From the NCBI GenBank assembly GCA_028704555.1, contig JAQWFD010000023.1, forward strand, positions 1-60,502: DNA of 60,502 bases. Direction: 5' to 3'. Made by a program: the position numbers and the translations under genes. The stretch comes from Desulfobacterales bacterium (lineage in GTDB: Bacteria > Desulfobacterota > Desulfobacteria > Desulfobacterales > JAQWFD01). Below, piece after piece: positions 24,873 through 35,678 of this stretch. Position 1 is the stretch's first letter, and each line of letters opens with the position of its first letter. The notes below the pieces were generated by a model. That model had not been told where the DNA came from. It was given only the letters and a program-made list of their open reading frames with translations, and did no database searches.

Positions 24873-26867
24873 ATGTCATTATTCAAGCTCATATCCGGTT
24901 TTACGCCCAAAGGCGATCAGCCCGGCGCCATCGCAGTTCTGAGTCAATCGATTGCCAGTGGCCGGAAGCATCAGGTGCTGCTGGGCGTGACAGGCTCCGG
25001 TAAAACATTCACCGTGGCCAATGTCATTGCCAGGGTTGAAAAGCCCACGCTGGTGATCGCGCCCAATAAAACCCTTGCCGCCCAGCTGTACGCTGAATTC
25101 AAGACGCTGTTTCCGGAAAACGCGGTGGAATATTTTGTCAGTTATTATGATTATTATCAGCCGGAAGCGTATATTCCCTCCAGTGGCACCTATATCCAGA
25201 AGGATTCCTCGATCAATGAATTGATTGACAAACTGCGCCATTCCGCCACCCGTTCCGTTCTGTCCAGACGGGATGTGATCGTTGTGGCCAGTGTATCATG
25301 CATCTATGGTATCGGCGCACCGGAAGACTATCTGGCCATGAGAATCCATATCGAAAACAACATGGAAATGCGTCGGGAAACCCTGTTGCAGAAGCTGGTT
25401 GCCATTCACTATGAACGAAATGACATGGATTTTCACCGGGGCGTTTTCAGGGTCCGTGGCGATCGGGTGGAAATTTTCCCCGCCTATGAGGAAGACCGCG
25501 CGGTTCGGATTGAGTTTTTTGGCGATGAAATTGATTCTATTTGCGAATTTGATCCTCTCCGGGGGGATCGTCTTAAATCGCTGAGTCAGGTTACCATTTA
25601 TCCTGCCAGCCATTATGTGACGCAGAAAACGACGTTAAAGCGGGCAATCGATTCGATTAATCTGGAATTGAAGGAACGTATCGCCTGTCTCAGGTCCGCG
25701 GATAAACTGATCGAGACCCAGCGGATTGAAGAACGAACGAATTTTGATTTGGAAATGATGCAGGAACTGGGCTATTGCAACGGCATCGAAAATTACTCCC
25801 GTCATTTAACCGGAAGAGCCCCCGGCGAGCCCCCGCCGACATTGATGGGGTATTTTCCGGACGATTATCTGACCATTATCGATGAAAGTCACATTACCAT
25901 CCCTCAGATCGGCGCCATGTACAAGGGGGACAGATCCCGGAAACAGACACTGGTTGAATTCGGTTTCAGGCTGCCGTCTGCGCTGGATAACCGGCCGCTG
26001 ACATTTGAAGAATTTGAAGGCAGGGTATCACAGATCATATACGCATCGGCAACACCGGCTGAATATGAGATGCAGAAGGCCCAGGGGCCTCCTGTTGAAC
26101 TGATAATCCGGCCCACTGGTCTTGTCGATCCGGTGGTGGAGATCCGTAAGGCTGAACATCAGGTCGATAATCTCTACGAAGAAATACTGAACCGAAAGCA
26201 GAAAAACGAACGGGTACTGGTGACGACCCTGACCAAGCGGCTCGCAGAGGACCTGACCGATTATTATACGGATCTGGGCCTCCGGGTCCGTTATCTGCAC
26301 TCGGACATCAAAACCATGGAACGGATGCAGATTATTCAGGAGCTGCGGATGGGAATATTTGATGTTCTCATCGGGATCAATCTGTTGCGCGAAGGTCTGG
26401 ACATTCCGGAAGTTTCGCTGGTAGCCGTTCTGGATGCAGACAAAGAAGGGTTTCTGCGATCCGCACGATCGCTCATCCAGATATTCGGACGGGCAGCCAG
26501 AAACACGCAGGGACAGATTATCCTCTATGCGGATGTCATGACCCGATCCATGAAACAGGCCATCGATGAAACCGGCCGGCGACGGGAAATACAGATAGCG
26601 TATAATAAAAAATATCATATCATACCGGAAACGATCAAAAAGGAAATTACCGGGGTATTTGAAAGCCTGTATAAAACAGAGGCCGTCGAAAGCGACAACG
26701 TATCCGAACCGGTTGCAACTTATAAGACACTGGATGATCTGGACAGGGCGGTCCACGATTTGGAAAAAGAGATGACAAAAGCTGCAAAGGACCTGGATTT
26801 TGAACGGGCCGCTCAACTCCGGGACCGGATTCAAGCGTTGAAGATCAAAGGGGTGTTGGAGTTGTAA
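24873..26867 (+). CDS. uvrB: Excinuclease ABC subunit B
   Basis: UvrB is the damage-verifying helicase-like subunit of nucleotide excision repair. The 664-residue protein has [13 protein letters not shown] (Walker A), the beta-hairpin region [12 protein letters not shown], the DESH box, [36 protein letters not shown], and the C-terminal UVR domain ([20 protein letters not shown]) that contacts UvrC. It is complete. uvrC begins 3 bp after its stop, so the pair is one operon. UvrA is not in the window. Confidence 0.97.
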   Translation: MSLFKLISGFTPKGDQPGAIAVLSQSIASGRKHQVLLGVTGSGKTFTVANVIARVEKPTLVIAPNKTLAAQLYAEFKTLFPENAVEYFVSYYDYYQPEAYIPSSGTYIQKDSSINELIDKLRHSATRSVLSRRDVIVVASVSCIYGIGAPEDYLAMRIHIENNMEMRRETLLQKLVAIHYERNDMDFHRGVFRVRGDRVEIFPAYEEDRAVRIEFFGDEIDSICEFDPLRGDRLKSLSQVTIYPASHYVTQKTTLKRAIDSINLELKERIACLRSADKLIETQRIEERTNFDLEMMQELGYCNGIENYSRHLTGRAPGEPPPTLMGYFPDDYLTIIDESHITIPQIGAMYKGDRSRKQTLVEFGFRLPSALDNRPLTFEEFEGRVSQIIYASATPAEYEMQKAQGPPVELIIRPTGLVDPVVEIRKAEHQVDNLYEEILNRKQKNERVLVTTLTKRLAEDLTDYYTDLGLRVRYLHSDIKTMERMQIIQELRMGIFDVLIGINLLREGLDIPEVSLVAVLDADKEGFLRSARSLIQIFGRAARNTQGQIILYADVMTRSMKQAIDETGRRREIQIAYNKKYHIIPETIKKEITGVFESLYKTEAVESDNVSEPVATYKTLDDLDRAVHDLEKEMTKAAKDLDFERAAQLRDRIQALKIKGVLEL

Positions 26868-26870
26868 GTC

Positions 26871-28706
26871 ATGCGTGACAAAGAACCGGTAATGGATTCC
26901 ATTAAAGAAAAATTATCCAGAACGCCGTCGTCGCCAGGGGTTTACCAGATGAAAAATGCCGCCGGGGACGTGATCTATGTCGGTAAAGCCATAAATCTCA
27001 AAAAACGTCTTGCCTCTTACTTTACCAAACTGGTTCAGCCGGATTTGAAAACCAGTGTCCTGGTCAGACAGATTTCCACATTTGATATTATCATCACCAA
27101 AACCGAAAAAGAGGCGTTGATTTTAGAATCCAACCTGATCAAACGCTACCGGCCACGATATAATGTAATTTTAAAGGATGACAAACGGTACCCGTCACTC
27201 AAGATGGATATCAGAAACCCGTACCCGACCCTGTCAATTGTCCGGAAAATACAAAAAGACCATGCACTGTATTTCGGGCCGTTTTCATCTGCACAGGCGG
27301 TCCGTCAGTCCCTTAAATTCATCAATAAAACATTTAAGCTCCGGAAATGCTCCGATACCTCTTTCAGAAGACGATCGCGGCCCTGCCTGTTTTATCAGAT
27401 GAATGCATGCCTGGCGCCATGTTGCCGTCAGGTCGACAAGCCAGAATATAACCGGATCGTAAAAGAGGTGGTGCTGTTTTTAAAAGGGCGGACCCCGGAT
27501 CTGATTCGAAAATTACGAAACGATATGCACCAGGCATCAGACGGACTTTTTTTTGAAAAAGCAGCAATGATCCGGGATAAAATCATGGCACTCGAGGCTA
27601 CCCTGGAAAAGCAGGTTTCAGTTACCACGGATTTTGCTGACAAGGACGTCATCGGTCTGGCTAAAGCAGACGACGTGGTGCTGCTGACCATCTTGTTTGT
27701 CCGGAGCGGATTTCTGATGGGCTCACGGCACTTTAATTTTGCGCAGACCCTTTCCACCGATGCTGAAATTATGGACACGTTCATACGGCAGTACTATGAG
27801 AAAGCCGGATTTATCCCGCGGGAAATATTGATCCAGGTGGAACCTGATCATATGACGGCAGTGGCGGACTGGCTGTCGGAGATAAAAGGACGCAAGACGC
27901 ATCTGGCATGTCCCAGAAAAGGGGAAAAACTCCATCTGGTCAACATGGCTGCGGAAAATGCGGAAAACGCATTATCGGATTTGCTGGCCGGGAATGTCCA
28001 GGATATTGACCTGCTGCATCGTCTTCAGAAAAAACTGGGCCTTGACAGAGTTCCGGAGAAAATCGAATGCATTGACAACTCCAACCTGTATGGGAAAGAA
28101 CCGGTTGCCGGCATTGTGGCATTCCTTAAGGGAAAACCCGACCGGTCATCCTATCGCAAGTATAAGATTGAAACGATCACCCGGCCGGATGACTATGGAA
28201 CCATGGCGGAAGTATTAACCCGGCGTTATGTGAAAAACGGGGGGGCAGATCCTTACCCGGATCTGTTAATGCTGGACGGGGGAAAGGGCCAGCTGAATAT
28301 TGCGGTATCCGTTTTCAGAGAACTGGCGGATAAACAGCCGATAGATATAATCAGTATTGCCAAAAAAGACGAGGAAAAAGGAGAATTGCAGGACAAGATT
28401 TATAAACCGGGACGGGCAAACGCGATAAACTTTGGCAAGGATGTGGACCTGCTGTTTTTTCTGCAGACAATCCGGGATGAGGCACATCGTTTCGCGATTA
28501 CATTTCACCGGAAACGACGTACAGACACCGCGCTTCGTTCTGCACTGGACAGCATCCCGGGAATCGGAGAAAAGAGAAAAAAGGTTCTTTTAAAACATTA
28601 TGGGGGCATTGAAAACATCCGGGCAGCGGCCCTTGAGGAACTGAGCGCGCTGCCCGGGATGAATCGTAACGTTGCCGAATCAGTTTTAAATGCGCTTAAA
28701 GACTGA
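26871..28706 (+). CDS. uvrC: Excinuclease ABC subunit C
   Basis: UvrC makes both incisions in nucleotide excision repair. The 611-residue protein has the GIY-YIG domain (GVYQMKNAAGDVIYVGKA, residues ~25-42), the four Cys around CSDTSFRRRSRPCLFYQMNACLAPCC, a UVR motif (FFEKAAMIRDKIMALE), the second endonuclease domain (CIDNSNLYGKEPVAGIV, LMLDGGKGQLN, DEAHRFAITFHR) and C-terminal helix-hairpin-helix repeats (IPGIGEKRKKVLLKHYGG). GGAG nine bases upstream supports the ATG at 26871; 26892 is an alternative. It converges with mdh, with only 17 bp between stops. Confidence 0.97.
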   Translation: MRDKEPVMDSIKEKLSRTPSSPGVYQMKNAAGDVIYVGKAINLKKRLASYFTKLVQPDLKTSVLVRQISTFDIIITKTEKEALILESNLIKRYRPRYNVILKDDKRYPSLKMDIRNPYPTLSIVRKIQKDHALYFGPFSSAQAVRQSLKFINKTFKLRKCSDTSFRRRSRPCLFYQMNACLAPCCRQVDKPEYNRIVKEVVLFLKGRTPDLIRKLRNDMHQASDGLFFEKAAMIRDKIMALEATLEKQVSVTTDFADKDVIGLAKADDVVLLTILFVRSGFLMGSRHFNFAQTLSTDAEIMDTFIRQYYEKAGFIPREILIQVEPDHMTAVADWLSEIKGRKTHLACPRKGEKLHLVNMAAENAENALSDLLAGNVQDIDLLHRLQKKLGLDRVPEKIECIDNSNLYGKEPVAGIVAFLKGKPDRSSYRKYKIETITRPDDYGTMAEVLTRRYVKNGGADPYPDLLMLDGGKGQLNIAVSVFRELADKQPIDIISIAKKDEEKGELQDKIYKPGRANAINFGKDVDLLFFLQTIRDEAHRFAITFHRKRRTDTALRSALDSIPGIGEKRKKVLLKHYGGIENIRAAALEELSALPGMNRNVAESVLNALKD

Positions 28707-28723
28707 TCCTGAGCACTGATTTA

Positions 28724-30199
<1,476 letters not shown>

Positions 30200-31117
30200 A
30201 TGGATTTAAAACTTCAGATAAACTCATTCTTAAAAGAAGCAAATATATATAAAAAACATGGTCTTTTTGATGAAGCCGGGGAAGCATATAACCAGGTGTT
30301 CTCGTTGATTAAAAAACAGACGCATCTAAAAAACAAGCAGGAGCTGCTGGATAAAGTCAGTTTGAAACTGAACGAACTTGAAGAGGAGCAGCGGAAAATC
30401 CGATCGGCTGAATCACACAAAATTTTATCGGAACAGGTTCAAAATCTGATTAAAGATAAATTCGCTTTTTCCAGCGATAAGGACATGGCTGAACTTGAAG
30501 GAGGAATCGCTCTGGCCAGATTCGGTCAGTATGAACGGGCAATAGAGGAATTCCAAAAATTATTGACGAAAGCAGCGCATCGAAATGAAGCTGCCAAAAA
30601 CATTCTGAGATGTCATTTAACCTATGCATCGGCAGATGAGGCCGTTCAGCAATACCTGAGGTGGATCGAAAGTGATTTGTTTGAACCCGGTCAACTGGAA
30701 CCCATTCGTACGTTTCTTCAGAAAATGCTCGATACCCGGAACCTCGAGGTCTTTCTGCCACATGCCGGGCCAGCAGAAGGTGTTCAGCAGCCGGAATTTG
30801 AGGCCGGCGAGGAGGCCGACGACGAACCCATTGATATAACATCAATTTCAATTTCATTTAACAATGGCTCATTAAAGGGAAAAAACGTTGACCTTGATAT
30901 TTCTTTTCAAACAGGTGATATCATCAGCTTTATTGTCACAAGTGACCAGACAGAATTACTGAAAAATTTACAACCGGGTGAGCGGATGGAATCTGTCAAG
31001 TTTTATTCCCCGATTGCCATTTTTACCGGGAAAGCGGTTGTCTTCACCAAAAAAAGGATAGAATACGGACCGAGGCAGGGGCATTATAGTCTGGACTTAA
31101 AACTGACAAATGAATAA
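30200..31117 (+). CDS. TPR-like protein with PilZ-like C-terminal region
   Basis: About 305 residues, soluble. The first 170 residues are helical and TPR-like (KEANIYKKHGLFDEAGEAYNQVF, ALARFGQYERAIEEFQKLL, each in part), with a coiled-coil segment rich in Glu/Lys between. After an acidic linker (EEADDEPIDI) comes a beta-rich region ending KRIEYGPRQGHYSLDLKL, which looks like a degenerate PilZ domain; the usual RxxxR c-di-GMP motif is not evident. The ATG at 30200 has AAAGG eight bases upstream and was preferred over earlier ones. It sits upstream of an MglA-type GTPase and a DUF4388 protein, so a signalling or cell-polarity role is possible. Confidence 0.55.
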   Translation: MDLKLQINSFLKEANIYKKHGLFDEAGEAYNQVFSLIKKQTHLKNKQELLDKVSLKLNELEEEQRKIRSAESHKILSEQVQNLIKDKFAFSSDKDMAELEGGIALARFGQYERAIEEFQKLLTKAAHRNEAAKNILRCHLTYASADEAVQQYLRWIESDLFEPGQLEPIRTFLQKMLDTRNLEVFLPHAGPAEGVQQPEFEAGEEADDEPIDITSISISFNNGSLKGKNVDLDISFQTGDIISFIVTSDQTELLKNLQPGERMESVKFYSPIAIFTGKAVVFTKKRIEYGPRQGHYSLDLKLTNE

Positions 31118-31340
31118 TATGAAAATATTTAATCAGGACAAAGACCAGAGGGCTGATTGTTTTGAGTTTAAAATGTCCGGACGGGACTTGAAAAGCAAAG
31201 CGCAATCGTTTAGTAACGATAAAATGATCATTGTTTAACAAGGCGCTGATAATTCAAAACTTGTTCAAAAACACGACGCCGTTGGGCGTATCAAGCGTAC
31301 TCCACAAGTTCAACCGGAATTACCCTGAGGCAGAGCGTGC

Positions 31341-31961
31341 ATGGCAGTATTCAATGTTAAAAAAAGAGAGATAGAGTGTAAAATCGTCTATTATGGTCCG
31401 GGCCGGTGCGGGAAAACAACCAATCTGGAATACATTCATCGAACCTACAAAAAACAGATTTCCGCTGACATGGTCTCGATCAATACGGAGGGTGACCGTA
31501 CCCTGTATTTTGATTTTCTGCCCATGGGACTGGGTAAAATCAATGGCTGTGAGGTTCGGGTTCAATTGTATACCGTACCGGGACAGACCCGGTACAGCTC
31601 AACCCGAAAACTGGTTCTTCAGGGGGTTGACGGAATTGTTTTTGTTGCCGATTCGCTTCAGGCCAGAAGAAAAAAAAACATGCTGTCGCTGATGGATCTG
31701 AATGATAATCTAAAAGCATACAATCTCAGCATATTTAAAATCCCCCTTGTCATGCAGTACAATAAAAGAGATCTGGCAACCAGTGGACTGCCCTTATTGC
31801 CAATCGAACAGTTGGATCATGATCTGAACCGGCAGCTGAAAGCCCCGTTTTGTCCGGCCAGCGCAGTAAACGGAGAAGGGGTGGGAGTGACGCTGAAACA
31901 ATGTCTGCAGCTGACGCTTAAATCACTGCACAGGCAGTTGAACTGGGGAGCAAAAAATTAA
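31341..31961 (+). CDS. MglA-like small Ras-type GTPase
   Basis: The 206-residue protein is a bacterial Ras-like GTPase of the MglA group: IVYYGPGRCGKTTNLEYIH (P-loop, residues ~15-33), TVPGQ in switch 2 where other GTPases have DTPG or DTAG, GVDGIVFVADSLQARR and NKRD for guanine specificity. MglA proteins set cell polarity and control motility with an MglB/roadblock GAP; no roadblock gene is seen here. The next gene starts 3 bp after the stop, so the GTPase and the DUF4388 protein are co-translated and may work together. Confidence 0.88.
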   Translation: MAVFNVKKREIECKIVYYGPGRCGKTTNLEYIHRTYKKQISADMVSINTEGDRTLYFDFLPMGLGKINGCEVRVQLYTVPGQTRYSSTRKLVLQGVDGIVFVADSLQARRKKNMLSLMDLNDNLKAYNLSIFKIPLVMQYNKRDLATSGLPLLPIEQLDHDLNRQLKAPFCPASAVNGEGVGVTLKQCLQLTLKSLHRQLNWGAKN

Positions 31962-31964
31962 CTT

Positions 31965-33167
31965 ATGAACGACGCCGTTTTAAAAGGAGACCTTCAATTT
32001 GTCAGCCTGCCGGATGTTTTGCAATTGCTGGGCTCAAACTGCGCTACAGGTTCATTGCACATCAGCTGTAAATATGCGCAAAGCGCTGCTGTGATCTATT
32101 TTGATAAAGGCACGCCCATACAGGCGGTATCGGGGGAATTGACTGATCTGGAAGCCATATATTCTCTTTTTGCCTGGAGTGAAGGCGTTTTCGAGTTCAG
32201 GCAACCGCATATCTACCGAAATCATACACCCATGGACCGGCGGATTCAAAAAAATCCGATGGAAATCATACTCGAAGGGTTACGGTTGCTTGATGACGGG
32301 CATATCCAACCGCTAAAACCGGTAACGATTGAACATGTATCGGAGGAAGCCGGAGGCATTCTCACCGAATTGCCCGTTATCCAGGGAACCCCTGTGGAAT
32401 ACATGGATATCGTCGCTGAAGATATGTTCCATGATGGGGACAAAATCGTCAGTGAGGGCAAACACGGTAACTGGATATGGGTGATCCTGGAAGGTCAGGT
32501 TGATATTGTCAAAGAGATGCCCCACGGCCATGTGAGCATTGTACGGGTGGGACCCGGCGGTTTTATCGGCAGTCTTTTATCATTTCTGTTTGAGGGCAAT
32601 ATTCGCAGCGCCACAGTGATTGCACGGGGAGACGTGCAATTGGGGGTATTGAATTCACAGCGTCTGTGCAGCGAATACGCCCTGATGTCAGCAGAATTAA
32701 AGCGCCTGCTGATCAGCATTGACCGAAGATTACGACAGATTACAAATAAAGTGGTCGAGATCCGGAACAATCCCGTTGTATCCGATGCGGTTAATGCCAA
32801 ATTAAGCCTTCTATGGAAACAGGGAAGGGCGCGGAATGAATTATATGAAATTTTAAACGGCAGTGCTTTTGCGGTCCATACCGCAGGCAACGATCACCGG
32901 ATTCTGTGCGAACTGCATCAGGGAGATTTTTTCGGTTCAACAGGCTTTATCGATATTGGCCAGGGACCGGATATGGCGTCGATACTGGCTACAAAAGAAT
33001 TAAAAGTGCGGCAGGTGGATTCGGATATGCTCCGGGACGAACTGGAACGCCTCTCACCCACATTTCAGAACCTCGTCCACCACATATCGCTATGCATTTC
33101 GATTACCTCCATGCTGGCATGCGGATGTTCAATCCCGGCTCATTGCCGGAAAGCCCGTTTTCAATGA
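31965..33167 (+). CDS. DUF4388 (PATAN) protein with two cyclic-nucleotide-binding-like domains
   Basis: The 400-residue protein opens with a DUF4388/PATAN domain (LKGDLQFVSLPDVLQLLGSN, residues ~6-25, then GSLHISCK and IYFDKGTPIQAV). From about residue 140 follows a cNMP-binding fold (DIVAEDMFHDGDKIVSEGKH, then VILEGQVDIVKE) and a second, shorter one (ILNGSAFAVHTAGNDHRILC, LHQGDFFGSTGF). No effector domain is visible. Such proteins are taken as signal-responsive adaptors; ligand specificity is unknown. The tight coupling to the MglA-like gene suggests it is a regulator or effector of that GTPase. Confidence 0.75.
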   Translation: MNDAVLKGDLQFVSLPDVLQLLGSNCATGSLHISCKYAQSAAVIYFDKGTPIQAVSGELTDLEAIYSLFAWSEGVFEFRQPHIYRNHTPMDRRIQKNPMEIILEGLRLLDDGHIQPLKPVTIEHVSEEAGGILTELPVIQGTPVEYMDIVAEDMFHDGDKIVSEGKHGNWIWVILEGQVDIVKEMPHGHVSIVRVGPGGFIGSLLSFLFEGNIRSATVIARGDVQLGVLNSQRLCSEYALMSAELKRLLISIDRRLRQITNKVVEIRNNPVVSDAVNAKLSLLWKQGRARNELYEILNGSAFAVHTAGNDHRILCELHQGDFFGSTGFIDIGQGPDMASILATKELKVRQVDSDMLRDELERLSPTFQNLVHHISLCISITSMLACGCSIPAHCRKARFQ

Positions 33168-33248
33168 AAGATCGTTCAGTGGAAATGCCGGCCATTTCAA
33201 CTGAACGATTAAGCGGAGAAATAACCAAACGATAAAGGAATCATACAG

Positions 33249-34145
33249 ATGAAAAAAGCGGTAATTGAAACGAATTTTAAGAATCTGCCTCTTCTGAAAA
33301 AAGGTAAGGTCCGGGACATATATGACCTGGGCGACAGTCTGTTAATAGTGGCAACGGACCGAATGTCGGCATTTGATGTCATCATGCCGGATGCCGTTCC
33401 GGATAAGGGTAAAATACTGACGCAGATTTCTCTTTACTGGTTTGACATTATGAAACCGGTGATTGCCAATCACATCATTTCCAGTGTGGTCGAGGACTAT
33501 CCTGAAATCTGCAGACCGTATGCCGATACGCTCCGGGGGCGAAGCATGCGGGTCAAAAAGGCAGCGCCTGTCCTGATTGAATGCGTGGTCCGGGGGTACC
33601 TGTCCGGGTCCGGATGGATATCATATCAGCAGTCCGGAGCCGTTTGCGGCATTAAACTGCCGGAAGGGCTCAGAGAATCCGACAAACTGCCGGAACCGAT
33701 CTTCACCCCGTCAACCAAGGAAGCGGTCGGCGAGCATGATGTCAATATCGATTTTGAAACCGCAGTCGAGATTATCGGCAGCGATCTGGCAGAACAACTC
33801 AAAGCCCTCAGCATAGACATCTATAAAAAAGGTGCTGAGTTACTCGAACAAAAGGGCATTATTCTTGCCGATACAAAGTTTGAATTTGGTATTGTGGACA
33901 ATCAGCTCATTCTTATCGATGAAGTTCTGACACCGGATTCTTCCCGATTCTGGCCCCGGGATAGCTACGCGCCCGGCAGATCGCAGCAAAGCTTTGACAA
34001 ACAATACCTGAGGGATTATCTGCTATCCATAAAATGGAATAAACAGCCACCGGCACCGAACCTTCCCGAAGATGTCCTTAAAAATACCCGGCAAAAATAT
34101 ATGGATGTCCTTAAAATGCTGACCGGATCTGACGATGAAATATAA
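33249..34145 (+). CDS. purC: Phosphoribosylaminoimidazole-succinocarboxamide (SAICAR) synthase
   Basis: PurC joins aspartate to CAIR in purine synthesis. The 298-residue protein shows KKGKVRDIYDLGD (ATP lid), ATDRMSAFDVIMPD, VLIECVVRGYLSGSGW, LADTKFEFGIV and LIDEVLTPDSSRFWP, all standard signatures, and has the longer length common outside enterobacteria. A good AAAGGA ribosome site lies before the ATG. Its last 11 bases overlap the start of the ParB-like gene, so the two are translationally coupled. No other pur genes are nearby. Confidence 0.96.
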   Translation: MKKAVIETNFKNLPLLKKGKVRDIYDLGDSLLIVATDRMSAFDVIMPDAVPDKGKILTQISLYWFDIMKPVIANHIISSVVEDYPEICRPYADTLRGRSMRVKKAAPVLIECVVRGYLSGSGWISYQQSGAVCGIKLPEGLRESDKLPEPIFTPSTKEAVGEHDVNIDFETAVEIIGSDLAEQLKALSIDIYKKGAELLEQKGIILADTKFEFGIVDNQLILIDEVLTPDSSRFWPRDSYAPGRSQQSFDKQYLRDYLLSIKWNKQPPAPNLPEDVLKNTRQKYMDVLKMLTGSDDEI

Positions 34146-35103
34146 TAAACAAACCGTAGCCTTATCTTCGGTACACAGGGAAGATTCAACCTGGCATATT
34201 ACGACCGAGACGGAAGTAAAGGATCTGATCCCATCCATTTCGGGTATCGGTCTTCTGAACGTGCCTTTTTTGATGGCGTGTCAGCCATCCGGTTATGTGG
34301 TGATATCGGGTTTTCGACGGATCGAGGCCTGCCGGCAATTGGGCTGGACGCGGATTGAAGCCAATCTGGTTGAACCGGAAACATCCCCGCTGACCTGCGC
34401 AAAGCTGGCCATAACCGACAATTCGTTTCAACGGCCCTTGAATCTCATCGAACAGTCCCGTGCCTGTCATCTGCTTTGCCGGCATATCCGGGGGGCTGAG
34501 CAGATGGCAGAGACCGCCCGCAGTCTGAATTTGCCGGTTGCCTTATCCCTGATTAAAAAAATTGAGCCGTTATGCCAACTTCCCCCGGCAATTCAAGACG
34601 GAATACTTTCCGATACCATATCGATGCCGGTTGCCGTTGAGCTGGGCTCTCTGGAAACGGATGCGGCCGAATGCATTGCGCAACTGTTCAATGAGTTAAA
34701 AATCAGCCTCAGTAAACAAAGGCAGGTGCTCTCCATGGTAACCGAAATCGCTGCCCGTGAGAAAATATCGATCCTGGATGTGATCAACGACCCGCAATTT
34801 CAATCCATTTTGTCAGATGACGATCCCGATCGAACTCAAAAGGCTTCTCACCTCCTGTTTTTCCTGAAAAAACGACGCTACCCGGAAATTACGCGCGTTG
34901 AAAATGAATTTAAAAAAAATATTCATCAATTAAAACTCGGGAACCAGATCAAGCTCATTCCGCCTCCACATTTTGAAGGTTCCACATATACATTAAGCCT
35001 GCAATTCAGCAGCCTGGCCGAATTGCAGGAACGGAACGAAAGCCTGGTTCAAATGATCAACCATCCGATATTAAAAAATATTCTGCCTCCGGGTAATTAC
35101 TGA
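34135..35103 (+). CDS. ParB-like domain protein (orphan, no ParA)
   Basis: The 322-residue protein carries a ParB/sulfiredoxin-type N-terminal domain: VISGFRRIEACRQLGWTRIEA, where chromosomal ParB proteins have GERRxxA in the CTP-binding pocket; here the Glu is Phe. A central helical region (residues ~100-230) could be the DNA-binding part. The C-terminal third is unfamiliar. No parA, parS cluster or origin genes are near, so chromosome segregation is unlikely. It overlaps purC by 11 bp, and a link to purine supply or nucleotide sensing is conceivable but unproven. Confidence 0.65.
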   Translation: MKYNKQTVALSSVHREDSTWHITTETEVKDLIPSISGIGLLNVPFLMACQPSGYVVISGFRRIEACRQLGWTRIEANLVEPETSPLTCAKLAITDNSFQRPLNLIEQSRACHLLCRHIRGAEQMAETARSLNLPVALSLIKKIEPLCQLPPAIQDGILSDTISMPVAVELGSLETDAAECIAQLFNELKISLSKQRQVLSMVTEIAAREKISILDVINDPQFQSILSDDDPDRTQKASHLLFFLKKRRYPEITRVENEFKKNIHQLKLGNQIKLIPPPHFEGSTYTLSLQFSSLAELQERNESLVQMINHPILKNILPPGNY

Positions 35104-35130
35104 TACCGTCAAAACGGATAACCGTAGCAA

Positions 35131-35277
35131 GGGCTTGATCATAACTGCGGCCATATTCTGCTGTGCGTAGCCTCGGAGTCCCGCCCATTGCCGGCGTACG
35201 ACATGACGCGATCCGGAGAAACCGGCAATGGGCGGGACGGACCCCGTGACATTGTGGCCGCAGTTATGATCAAGCCC
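35131..35277. mobile_element. 147-bp foldback MITE with 9-bp target-site duplication
   Basis: The termini are a perfect 23-bp inverted repeat beginning GGGCTTGATCATAACTGCGG. A second inverted pair inside (GTCCCGCCCATTGCCGG and its complement) makes nearly the whole element self-complementary. CCGTAGCAA flanks it directly on both sides (35122-35130 and 35278-35286), a clear 9-bp target duplication. It encodes nothing. The element lies just behind the ParB-like gene. An older copy is at 22301-22434. Confidence 0.85.
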
Positions 35278-35351
35278 CCGTAGCAAGCTTATCCAACGCT
35301 CAAGCCGGAAAATTTTACTTGACTTGTCCAAATATTTATTTTAGTTTAAAA

Positions 35352-35393
35352 AAATCCAACTTAAATTCATGGTCATGAATTTAAGTTGGATTT
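35352..35393. promoter_or_regulatory. 42-nt palindrome, bidirectional terminator or operator
   Basis: Twenty bases (AAATCCAACTTAAATTCATG) are followed by GT and then by their perfect complement. The stem is A+T-rich, flanked by an A-run on the left and TTTATTTC on the right, so an RNA from either strand would form a long hairpin followed by U-rich sequence. It lies about 290 bp before acsA. A terminator for the purC-parB unit is likely; a regulatory site is possible. Confidence 0.55.
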
Positions 35394-35678
35394 ATTTCTA
35401 AATAAGGCACTCACATGCCATTTTATTTGTCATTTTTCATTTGGCTTTCCTGGCAAATCGTCATGGGCTGATACAAACAGGTTCCGCTACAAGAGATTAC
35501 CCCTCAGCGGGAACCACACTGTTTCGTATAAAATACGTTCAAAATATCCTGCTCACTATACCAACGATATCCGGTTCATCAGCGTTTTGCAGTAAAACGT
35601 AGCATTTTAGATTATGCGTTTATATTTTTAATACGTTGTTGTCTATGTTTAACCATATTCAAAAAAGGAATCTGACCT

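Larger units (their letters stand above)
35104..35678. other. Intergenic region with MITE and long palindrome upstream of acsA
   Basis: No gene is supported. It contains the 147-bp foldback MITE (35131-35277) with its duplicated target, and the 42-nt palindrome at 35352-35393, both listed separately. The promoter and leader of acsA should lie in the A+T-rich part 35590-35670. Confidence 0.5.

Noticed and set aside
26028..26834. Minus-strand frame of 268 codons within uvrB
   Set aside because: The overlapping uvrB frame has all family motifs; the antisense product looks random.
34135..35103. ParB-like gene as evidence of a replication origin
   Set aside because: There is no parA, no DnaA-box cluster, no gidA/mnmG and no parS-like palindrome cluster near it.
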